Shown: in pieces, positions 1 through 10,000 of the stretch
Position numbering within the stretch: the first letter of the stretch is position 1
Layout of the letters: each line of letters begins with the position of its first letter
NCBI GenBank assembly: GCA_964007475.1
Contig: OZ023275.1
Coordinates: 29,641,619-29,705,618, forward strand
Direction of reading: 5' to 3'
DNA length: 64,000 nt
Origin: Hybos culiciformis
Taxonomy: Eukaryota > Arthropoda > Insecta > Diptera > Hybotidae
The notes under the pieces: generated by a model
What the model saw: only the letters and a program-made list of their open reading frames with translations
Databases searched by the model: none
Told to the model about the DNA's origin: nothing
Position numbers and translations under genes: made by a program

Positions 1-2116
1 TGACTGCACAATTGCGAACTTTCAATAATGATATATTGATAGTACAATGGGTTGGACCAGACATTAAAAATTCGAATGAACACATAATACAATTAGATCA
101 AACTAATTTAGGATTACCTACTCGAGATTATTATTTACAAGAATCTAATGAAAAATATCTGTTAGGTAAGTTGGTTTTAATTTTAGGTACAAATATTTGA
201 AATATTTGAAAATATGTATAAATAAAGTTTTGATTTGTATTCCTCGAATCATGTTTGCGAAAACACATATCTAAGATAGAACATGATTTTATTTCTGTTA
301 AATGTATTTACGTTAACAAAAATAAGTATTCTTTAAATTTCGATTATTAAAAAAAAACTTGTGTTTTTATGTGATGAAACAGATAATCATGTTATATATT
401 TATATATAATTATCTTGTATTGATTGAAATTTTAAATATATAATTTATATAATAATATAATAATTTACAAAAAAATTATTTTTTCTTGCAAGCTTACAGA
501 CAATTTATGATTGAGGTAATACAACTATTAGGCGCTGAAATTAATAATGCTACACAGACAGCTGATGAATTAATAAAATTTGAAATAGAATTGGCTAATA
601 TAACCGAACCATCAGAAGCAAGAGTGAACATTTCAAATTTGTACAAACGTATGACCATAAAAAAGTTGTCGGATGAAATACCACAAATTGATTGGATATT
701 TTATTTATCAATTGTTCAAAATAGACAAGTCGAAGAAACTGAGGAAATTGTAATTTATGCCTGTAACTACATGAAAAATTTAGTTTTTTTACTTGAAAAT
801 ACAGAGTCTAAAGTCGTAGCAAATTATTTGTTTTGGCGTTTTGTTAGACATCGAATTAATAATTTGGATAATCGATTTCAAGAGGCAAAGCAAAATTTTT
901 TTCATGTACTTTTTGGAAGAGAAAAAAATCCACCGCGGTGGAAGAATTGTGTGGGCCAAGTGAATTCTAATATGGGTATGGCATTAGGAGCTATTTTTGT
1001 TAGAAAATACTTTGATGAAAAAAGCAAAAAGGATACCTTAAAAATGACACAAGAAATTCAGGAATCATTTCGAAAAATAATAAAACAAACAGAATGGTTG
1101 GACCATAAAACAAAATTGCTAGCTGAGGAAAAAGTTAATAAAATGTCTTTAAAAATAGGATATCCAAATTTCATTCTAGTATCGAAGGAATTAGATAAAC
1201 GATATGAAAAATTGGAAATTAAACCTGATGAGTATTTCGAAAATACGTTGAGAGTACTAAAGTTTGTTACAACAATCGAGCAAACAAAATTACAGGTTAA
1301 TAAATTGAAAACTAATTCATTATTTTTTAATAATAAACATAATCTCGAATTTCAGGAACCTGTCAATAAGACAATTTGGCAAACGGCTCCTGCTGTTGTT
1401 AATGCGTATTACAGTCGAAATAAAAATCAAATAATGTTTCCAGCAGGTATATATTTATTCAGTAGATAAGTTGAAAAATATATAACAAAAAATTTTATAC
1501 CAGACTTTCACATTTTCTAGGAATTTTGCAGCCACCGTTTTACCATCGCTACTTTCCCCGATCGCTGAATTATGGTGGTATTGGAATTGTAATAGGCCAC
1601 GAATTAACTCATGGCTTTGATGACAAGGGTAGGTTATTTGATAAAAATGGGAATATTCATAAATGGTGGACTGATTTTTCAATAAATGGATTTCACGAAA
1701 GAGCCAGATGTATGATTTCACAATACGGAAATTATACTGTTGATGAAGTTGGAATACCTATTGATGGAGAAAGCACTCAAGGAGAAAATATTGCCGATAA
1801 CGGTGGTATTAATCAAGCTTTCCACGCATACACAAGTTGGTTAGAATCAAACGCAAAAGTTGAAACTTCGTCTGATAGTGAAACTCTTCCAAACTTTAAT
1901 ATGACGAATAAGCAACTTTTTTTCTTAAATTTCGCTCAAGTTTGGTGTGGTGCATTAAGGCCAGAAGCATCAAAAAATAAATTAAAAACAGCTGTTCACG
2001 CTCCAGGAAAGTATCGTGTTATCGGAACCCTTTCAAACTCTGTAGATTTTGCAAAAGAATTTCAATGTCCAGAAGGTTCCCCGATGAATCCAAAAAATAA
2101 ATGTAATATTTGGTAG
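1..2116 (+). CDS. Neprilysin-like M13 zinc metallopeptidase, C-terminal part
   Basis: Three exons join in frame: 1-165 (continues left of the window), 493-1446 and 1521-2116, with GT/AG junctions at each intron. The exon 1/2 join gives YLLAYRQFMIEVIQLLGA, a typical M13 stretch. Exon 2 holds the helical region (NLGLPTRDYYL just before it, RWKNC within it) and ends in NAYYSRNKNQIMFPAG. Exon 3 opens with ILQPPFY and carries the zinc site: GHELTHGFDDKG (HExxH, two His ligands plus catalytic Glu) and ENIADNGG (third, Glu ligand). The protein ends NKCNIW, the usual Cys-x-x-Trp terminus of the family. About 570 residues are seen of a usual 700-780, so the short cytoplasmic tail, the membrane anchor and the start of the ectodomain are outside the window. 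Known members are type II membrane or secreted ectopeptidases that cleave small peptides. All key residues are intact, so it looks active. Which insect paralogue this is cannot be told from the C-terminus. Confidence 0.95.
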
Positions 2117-2640
2117 AAAAAATTTAAATTCTCATCTTTCAATCATACCGCTGCATTTGTTTTTTCAATCAAATGTAAAATTTACATATAAAGTACGAAT
2201 GCATAAAGTAAGATTATTCAATATTAAGTTCAATAGAAAAAATCTTGATAAGTTAAGTTTGCTGTTGCAAGAGTGATACATTTTTGTGCCATCGTTGTTT
2301 ATAAACATTAAATTATTTATAAATAACGTTTTATCACTAAATCTAAACTAAGTACATTTTATGATGTACTACAACATTTTATTTAATAATAATGAGTTTA
2401 TTAAAAAAAAAAACCTAGTCCTTACTTATCTAGATATAGAAGATTTTTATCGCAACAAATTAAGAATTAAAAAAAAAACATAACTATACATTTTTATATA
2501 AATATATCTATTAAACCATTTTCGCAAAGCTAAATAATTACGAGAATAATTTTAAGTTCTGTTATTTTAAAATAGAATTACTTCCTATTGTTATTTGTAA
2601 AAAAAAAAAAAACTTTAAATATAAATTTTTTTTTACTAAC
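2117..2640. other. Short convergent spacer between peptidase and NECAP
   Basis: AT-rich, with homopolymer A runs and no open frame of note. It must hold the 3' ends of both convergent transcripts. I see no canonical AATAAA on the plus strand here. The missing C-terminal NECAP exon would be expected in or near this stretch, but no sequence encoding the usual WVQF-type terminus is visible on the minus strand. Confidence 0.6.
2378..2383 (-). terminator. Candidate poly(A) signal for NECAP
   Basis: AATAAA on the minus strand, about 260 bases beyond the last recognisable NECAP exon. It is placed by position only; in DNA this AT-rich such hexamers also arise by chance. Confidence 0.3.
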
Positions 2641-5118
2641 TTTGATGAAGTGTATTCACCCCATTCAGTGTTTCCACGACTATGAGCCGGAGATATGCTT
2701 TGCTGTGCTGGTGGTGGAGCTATTTTTATTCCTCCTGGAGGAGGTGGTAAGATGCCACTACCTCCTTTGGATTTTGTACGAGATGATCCTTCACAACCGT
2801 CTTTTTTCTAAAAAGACAATAAACATTTAATTATTAATTTAATTAAACTATTTTAAGCTTTATAATTTTATTTACCGTTATTTTCATATTGATTTTTATT
2901 GTTTCACCTTCTTTAAAGCCTAAGTCAAGGTCTGGTTTTGGTTCGCTTTTTTCTTTTTCAATTTGTTCCTGATTTTTCACCCATTTGAAGTGATCTTGCA
3001 ATGCAACATTTAAATCAAAAGAATCTGATCGATCACCAAATCCAAGTCCCAAAAATGCGGAACGTCCTATTATACAAAAAAAAAAATTAACAATACTAAA
3101 ACAAAAAATTAGAAAAAAGTAGTAATTTTTACCATTATCATCTTGCACTCGAATAACGAAATATCTGGAGCTATCACTAACGGATTCAACAGCAACTCCA
3201 GGATACGTGTCAATTGGACTTTTTAAAGTGAAATACAAAATTTTTAATTATTTTTAAATAATGTGAATATTTCCATAAGCAAATATCAAATAAAATTGCT
3301 ATAATCATTAGTGCTTCACCCTTAAAAAAATACATTAGGAATTTGAAATTCAGAATTTGAAATTTTTAAATTTTTTTAAGGGTGAAGCACTATTATGTTT
3401 TGCATAACCATAATTATATAACAACTATATTCATGGTCTCGACTCATGAAATTCTTTCTTTTTCACAATCGACGTTAATTCATAATAAACCTACTCTTTA
3501 AAAAAAAACATATTTTTCTTAAAAATTCCAATCAAATATAAATTTAAACACATTAATATTTCTATAATTGAGTCGATATTTTGAAGCTTTATTATTGTAA
3601 AAAAAAAAAAAAAATGTTTGAATCTAGAAAATGTATTCAAAATCAAATTCAAACATCGGCACAAAAGTGAACTCTTCATTGAATCAAATGAAAGTTTTGT
3701 TTGTATTTATCCAACAAATTAAAAAAAAAAAAAAAGAACTGAAACCCGACACATGTATAATCAAAATATTACCAATTAGCAAATAATTGTCCAGAAAGTT
3801 TATCTTCCAATTTGAGAGAAACTGTTGCTCCTTTAGCACATAATCGCATTCGACCAGTCCAAGTTGGTTCTCCTAAGTTCCAATCGGCAGCTCTGAAAAA
3901 AAAAAAAAAGAAAAAAAAAATTATTCAAATTTTATGTTATTTATTTTAAATGATGGGCGTTTTGAAATAAACAAGAGATAAAATTTGTTTAAACAATTTG
4001 TTTTTATTTTTTTTTATGTTGGACTTGAATGTGTTGAATTTAAATAGGTACCTACTTACCTATAATAATATTATATATAATACTTCTAGCTACAATAAAT
4101 ATTGTATGTTAATATTAATATATCATACGAGCTAATAATGTAAACAAATAAAATTTATTGAAATATTGTTTGTTTTTCTAGTACGAAGTTCGACTAAGAA
4201 TCTAGTAGGTACATAATAAATCCAGAAGATTAGATATTAAAATAATTTAGAAAAATTAGAATAGGTAGCTACCTAGGTATACCTACTGAGTACTGTCAGA
4301 TTAAAACCAAATCTACATTTTTATGAGAAACATAGGAAAATGGTAATGTCAATCAATGTATAAATACTGCGTAAGGTAGGTAGATACCTGCCTAGATGAT
4401 AATTTACTTGAAAAACGTGAATGAAATACCCGAGAGAAATAAGACAGATAGGTAGGTACCTATTTACTTTACGGATAGGAAAATTCAATGAAAATTTACC
4501 TTGTAAGTTTAAGTTTTAATTAAATCAGTTTTTGTAATTTTTTTTATTGCTATAGATAGATATATAAAAACCACACATAAGTAATGTATAGATCGGTATG
4601 TATCTACCAATGTAGATGGTAAAAATTGGCATATAGAAAGCAAGTAGGAATAATACCTAAAACATTCGAGGTAAATTATGTAGGAAGGTACCTATATACC
4701 ACTACCTATCTATACCTTAAACCATGAATAATGAATTTTGGACAAATTAGAGAAATCTTAATTAAATTTTGCCAAAAAAAAATTTACATACGGACGAAAC
4801 TTTTCAGTTCTTACGACACACTACAATCGAAAAATAAAATGGTGCTGATCTGCAATTTTTTTTATTTTAATTTTCTTTCTTTCTTAACAGTTTTTTTTTT
4901 TTTGTGTTTTACACTACAAAAAGTGAAATCTTTTTGAATTTGAATGAAATGAAATGAATATAATAAAATATGATGATGAACTTGAATTTTTGCAAGAAAA
5001 AAAAAATTGAAAAAAAAAGTGTAACACCTTACCTGTAACCACGATTTGAAGCTTTTGGTGGAATTTTATAAATAAACACTTCGGGCTTGACTAGCAAAAC
5101 ACTTTCATAGCCTTCCAT
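2641..5118 (-). CDS. NECAP: NECAP, adaptin-ear-binding coat-associated protein
   Basis: Five minus-strand exons join in frame: 5033-5118 (start codon at 5118), 3773-3892, 3133-3218, 2876-3066 and 2641-2807. The N-terminus reads [20 protein letters not shown], followed by [57 protein letters not shown] and [15 protein letters not shown]. This is the whole PHear/PH-like domain (about residues 1-135), nearly identical in type to vertebrate NECAP. Then come [20 protein letters not shown] and a Pro/Gly-rich tail (LPPPPGG, APPPAQQ) ending near [18 protein letters not shown] binds the AP-2 adaptor and regulates clathrin-coated pit assembly. About 216 residues are seen against 245-275 in relatives. 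The last exon has a possible donor (GTTAGT) right after TSSK, but I could not find the following exon with the usual WVQF terminus. Reading through gives an implausible Lys/Phe tail and a stop at 2562-2564. An ORF finder reads intron 3 (3067-3132) as coding because it happens to stay open. Confidence 0.93.
3309..3392. mobile_element. 80-bp hairpin mini-element with TA flanks, in NECAP intron
   Basis: Two perfect 23-bp inverted arms, 3309-3331 and 3370-3392, enclose a 38-bp AT-rich loop. The arms carry gtgcttcaccctt and its complement. Outermost bases are TA on both sides, as expected for a TA target duplication, which would make the element 3311-3390. Size, perfect terminal repeats and TA flanks suit a tiny MITE of Tc1/mariner type. 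It sits in the intron between NECAP exons 2 and 3. The family name is inference; no second copy was seen in the window. Confidence 0.6.
3893..5032 (-). other. NECAP intron 1
   Basis: 1140-bp intron between NECAP coding exons 1 and 2, with a GTAAGG donor and TTTTTCAG acceptor on the minus strand. It holds homopolymer A/T runs and the TAGGTACCTA-rich patch at about 4040-4720. No coding evidence. Confidence 0.8.
4040..4720. repeat. Cluster of TAGGTACCTA-like self-complementary motifs
   Basis: Many copies of taggtacctac, ggtaggtag, tacctacc and near variants on both strands, for example at about 4047-4060, 4264-4285, 4374-4395, 4448-4465 and 4683-4712. The core GGTACC is palindromic, so neighbouring copies can pair. 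Isolated copies also occur near 7485, 7615, 11358, 58090 and 60575. Likely a simple-sequence or mobile-element-derived motif common in this genome; function unknown. Confidence 0.6.
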
Positions 5119-7085
5119 TTTTTGTTTTTAATAATTTAATTTTAATTTTAAAATAAAATTCTTTTGTGATTTTTTTTTTAATTTTTTGTTCCTCTTTTAT
5201 TGCTTTTCTATTGATAAATTCCAAGAAAATTACCTTGACATTTCATTTTGACAGCTCAGCTGCTATAATTTAGAATTTTTAGAACCCTAGTGGAAATCAA
5301 AATCAAGAGGCATTCAGAAATTTAGAAAAATATTTTGGTTTCAATAAAGTGAACTTATACCTGTACAGCTAAAGGTCGGTATTCAACTGGAGATAAAATC
5401 AACTTTTTCATATAAAATTTTATCTGAGATAAATTTTAGTTGAGTGAATTTAATTTATCGGTGCCCAACTGAAGATAAATAGAAATTTATCTGAGTAAAA
5501 ATTGTATGAAAATATTTTCACTCAAATAAATTTTATTTCAAAAATTTATCTTGCAAATAATGTTTTGAACATTCTTTTCAAGATAAATTTTGACATTAGG
5601 TCGTGTAAAAAGAATTTGACGTTTGTTGTTTGAAGAAAACAAACAAAAATCAGAAAACTAAAATAATTTCTAAACTGAAATTGGTAAAAAATATTAAAAT
5701 TAAAATAAAAGTTTAATTTAATAAAATAAAATAATATTGGTAAAATTAATTAAATTAAATTGATGAAAGTTGGGAGGTAAGTAAGTTAAAAATAAAATTG
5801 TTTAGGTACTACATAAGTCAGAAAGTCATGTGTCAATTTTTATCTCACTCAATAATGTTCCTTTTCAAGATAAAATTTATCTTGTACTTTATCTTCAGTT
5901 GAATATCGGCCTTAAAGGTTTAAATAAGATTTCGCATATAGTATTCATAAATAGTTGTTGTGTAATGCCTTTGACAACTAAACTCGAAAAACATGTTCTT
6001 GAGCACAAAAACATGTTATTAAAATCGACCGAACAGACTACCTTAATGTGTTTCACAAAACAGATAAACATCTGTTTTTTTTTTTTCTCAAGTTTAAAAA
6101 CAAAAGTAAACAACACAAAATACCTACAAAACAAATTCAATTCAAATTCAAAATAAAAAACAATAACAAACTTTTTTTTCATTTGTTAACAAATAAATAC
6201 GCCATAAAATTTTCAAAGTCAACGTCAAAAATGATACCCCAATGAACATTAATGGCTTCTACATATTGCCTCACGAAATATTTGTAAAAATTACTCAACT
6301 CATCCCTTAATAACAACATGTTAATCGTGTCTCTGTCCAAGGCATTAAATAAGGTTTATTATCATAAAAAAATGTAGGTGTTGCAAACTTGAGTTAAATC
6401 AGGATTCAATGAATATGTTCTGATTATTTGATTAAATTTAATTCATTAATTTTTATTTAGAAATTTAATAAAAAATAACAAAATTAACCATGGTTAAAAA
6501 AATTGAACAGAAATTTCCTATTGAGGGATAATCTGATTTAATTTATGAATAAAATTCAAGTTTGGAAAGCTATATTTTTAAACCCGAAGTTTCTGCAGTT
6601 TATAAGTTCAATAAAATGCCACAGAGGGACTGTTAAAAAAAGTCAATATCAATATTAATGTCAAAATATTTTGTTTTTGTATCGCAAAAAAAAAATAATA
6701 AAAACCTGGAAATTAGATCGAAAAAAAAAACAATAATTTTTTTAGGTGTATTTTATTAATATTTCTATTAATTTATGTTTTATATTTATTACTAAAATAT
6801 ATTGACAAAATTATTATTATTTTAATTAAAAAAAAAAAATAGCTGGAATTTGGCTGTACAAATTATTATAAAATGAAAATAGCAGAGCGAGCATTATATA
6901 GGGAAGGGAAAAAATAAAATTTTCAAATAGAAATTAAAAAACTCCTAATTAGCATAGTCTTCTTTCTATCTATTGGTTTTTTTTTTTTTGATTTTTAAGT
7001 TAAAAAAAATGATTTAATTAATAGCAGATTAGCGTTTAATTTAACAAATTTTTTTTCTTAAATAAAACGCGAAAAAATTTATGTT
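5119..7085. promoter_or_regulatory. Head-to-head intergenic region of NECAP and Hecw
   Basis: The NECAP start codon (minus, 5118) and the Hecw start codon (plus, 7086) face away from each other across 1967 bases, so both promoters and 5' leaders must lie here. About a quarter is the transposon at 5373-5912. I cannot assign a TATA box or initiator with any confidence in such AT-rich DNA. The rest is AT-rich with homopolymer runs and no credible gene. Confidence 0.55.
5373..5912. mobile_element. 540-bp non-autonomous DNA transposon (MITE) with TAA target duplication
   Basis: The left end reads AGGTCGGTATTCAACT and the right end, inverted, AGGCCGATATTCAACT. The inverted similarity extends about 28 bases with few mismatches. 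Both ends are flanked by TAA (5370-5372 and 5913-5915). A three-base TWA duplication suits the PIF/Harbinger superfamily; that assignment is inference. There is no transposase frame inside. Short GATAAA/TTTATC blocks recur near both ends as subterminal repeats. It lies between two divergent genes, so it may influence either promoter. Confidence 0.75.
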
Positions 7086-10000
7086 ATGGAAAACGATGAC
7101 GACATTAAAGAAGAATCTAAAAAACCAGCTGAAGAAGACATTGCTAAAACTTTATTGAATTTTCAATTAGAAAATGAAAATGATGAACACATTAGAACAA
7201 GGACTGCGGTACAATTGGATGAACTTTTAGACCAAGAGCAAGAATATTTTGAAGATGCTAAAGATGAAGAAGAGCTTAAAGATTCAGTTAATGGTAAAAA
7301 TATAAAAATGTTAAAATAAATTGCAACAAAAGAATTAAATTTTTTTTTTTTTTTATTAGAATTGGAATCATTTAAGTTCATGACCTACATTAATTTTTAA
7401 TAGGTATAAAAGAAAAATATTGTATTTGTAACTCTTGTATAGATATGTATATAGATATATCTTTTTCTTTTTTTCTTTCGTTATACCTACCTAAGCACCT
7501 ATCTATTGAAAACAAATACTTATGTGGTCAACTTCACCACAATTCAATCAATTATATAATCGATTTTTACACTGATTCGTCTTTTAAATTTTAATTGATT
7601 TTAAAATTTCTTATACCTAGGTAGATGGATTTTTTCGAATGTTAATGTCGCTCTGTGAGCTAAAAAATATGATATCTAATTTATAAAATTCACAACTGAT
7701 GGGTTTCATTTTCTACCGAAGGATCGCATTTGTTTTATCGATATCGCATTTATTTTATTTTGGACAACAATATAATATCATTACTGAACATATTACATCT
7801 TTTTATAAGAAAATAGATTTTTAAAAATAATAGTTATCTATAATATTATTTTTAGAAATTCCATATGCTGACGAAAATCATGTTCAAGTGCATATCAAAA
7901 ATTCTTGTAAAGCAGAAAATAATATTCATACGCCTCCTATTTGTGACGATTCACTTTTATGTGATAAAAATTGTGATAATGAACAAAATAAATCAAACTC
8001 AAACTCACCTGCTACAACTCCAACAACAACACAAATCTTGTCAACTAAAATTCTAGTGAATGATTCGCCTCCGAAAGAAATTTCACCTGTTTCAGGCAGT
8101 CATTCACCTAATGGCGCTTGCAGTGATATTTCACCATGTTCCTCGTCAAGCGGTCACTGCTCCGGAGTTCGAAAAAAAGAAGCATTTGGCAATGGAACAA
8201 AGAAAAAAGTTCGTAATCTTAATAATAATAGCAATTTTTCAACTAAAAGTTTATCCTTGAATGAAAACGATCAATTTAATATTTGGATGGCAAGAGAATG
8301 TTTCGAGAATATTCCGGCTGAAACTGTTTACGAATCTGGAGATGATAATAATTCTGGATATGTTGGTGAAAGTGAAGAAAGTCAAAATGAAAAGAAAAAT
8401 TTAGGTAAATTTTGGAACTCGATTGAAATTCTTTTATATATACATACATATGTAGTTTGAAAATTGTATTATATAAAGCAAGAATTATTCACAACGAACG
8501 ACCCTTGTTCGATGTCAATATCGTTAACCCAAATTAAATATAACTATTTAACAAGTTGTGTCATTGAAAAAATTGCAAATATTTTTAAACCTAATAAACA
8601 GTGAATGATGTATTGCTTTGTGGTGTTTTTTTTTTTAGGAAATTTGTTTCATCGACCTCTCGAACGTTCTTGGCCACCCAAAAGCTCGACAAACTTGCAT
8701 TCCAATGAAAACTCAGTTAAATTGACTGGTGAAGTCTTCAAATTTGATATTGTCGACATGGATGATGAAAATGGAATTATGGAGGAAAATTCCCTTAGTA
8801 GTCTCACTACTAAAAATGATATTTACAATTTACCTCGGCGATTGTCACTTAGATCGACAATGTCAACGTCACCTACCACTGTTGTAAAAATTCCTCATTC
8901 TGCTGATGATATTTATGTGAGTAATGTCAGTGCAACTAAAACACGAAATTTTAGCGCCAGTTTGATTCCATCATCTGATGAAATTCCTGTTAAATATAAA
9001 CCATTGTTGAAAAAGAAAATCGGTCCTGACAATTATATAAATACAATTTTGACACGAAAAGTCCCAGCTAACGAAATGAGTTATGAATTTCCAACTTTTT
9101 CAAATCAGACTAATAGTAAGAATTATTGTGTATCTTATTTTGAATTATCGTATGTATAATTATAAATATGGGTCTAAAGACTGTTTTATTTTTGTTATTT
9201 AAACAGGTGGAAATGAAATAGAATTTCAAAGATATCATCGTCCGTTAACTCGCACTCTTTCAAATGGAAATAGGTATAAAAGTACTAATAGTCCCAATAC
9301 CCAAGGTGAGCCATCAACATCAAACCTCACTCGAATGCATCGCAGTCCTCCTGCTTCTGGCACCTCAACGCGAAGTGCTTCACCGTTGGATCAACTTTCA
9401 TCGTCAGAGCCTGGTTCTCCAATACCACAAACGAAAACTGTTTCGCGTCCTCAACCTAGACTTTTAACTCGAATAGCTGCTTCAACATTTCCCTCGTCAC
9501 AACAACAAAATAACTTAGTATGTCCCCCGACACCAACACATCATGCCCGCAAGAATCGAAGCACCAACGAAAATGTAAAAGAGCTGGTTGATGTTCAAAT
9601 TGAAAATCGTGATATTTCAACAGATGTTGTTCATATTTCAAGTACTCGTTTACCTTCGATACCAGAAAGAAGTCGCACAATAATTGCCGATTCTGCTGTT
9701 GATCAAATTTGTGACCCTTTGCCTCCGGCATGGGAAGCACGAATGGATAGTCACGGACGAATTTTTTATATCGACCACACAACTCGAACTACTAGTTGGC
9801 AACGCCCAGCGAATTCTAATGGTTTTGCCAATAATATACCAAGAGAGCAGCATCGACAACAATTAGATCGTCGATATCAATCAATTCGGAGAACTATAAC
9901 TAGTGAAAATAGAAATCTTGATCCTAATCGAAATTTTATAATTTCGGCTGAAACAGCAGTACTTGGAACACACCCAGCTGTCTTAATGTTATGCCGTCCA

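Noticed and set aside
3067..3132. Apparent Phe-rich insertion between two NECAP exons
   Set aside because: It is an intron that happens to remain open. GT/AG borders and the conserved DDNGRSAFLG junction show it is spliced out.
5830..6182. Overlapping open frames on both strands upstream of Hecw
   Set aside because: They run across the end of the MITE at 5373-5912 and into non-coding DNA. Composition is random-like with no motif.
9456..9866. Minus-strand and alternative-frame open frames within Hecw exon 4
   Set aside because: Shadows of the true Hecw frame, which carries both WW domains and fits the splice phases.
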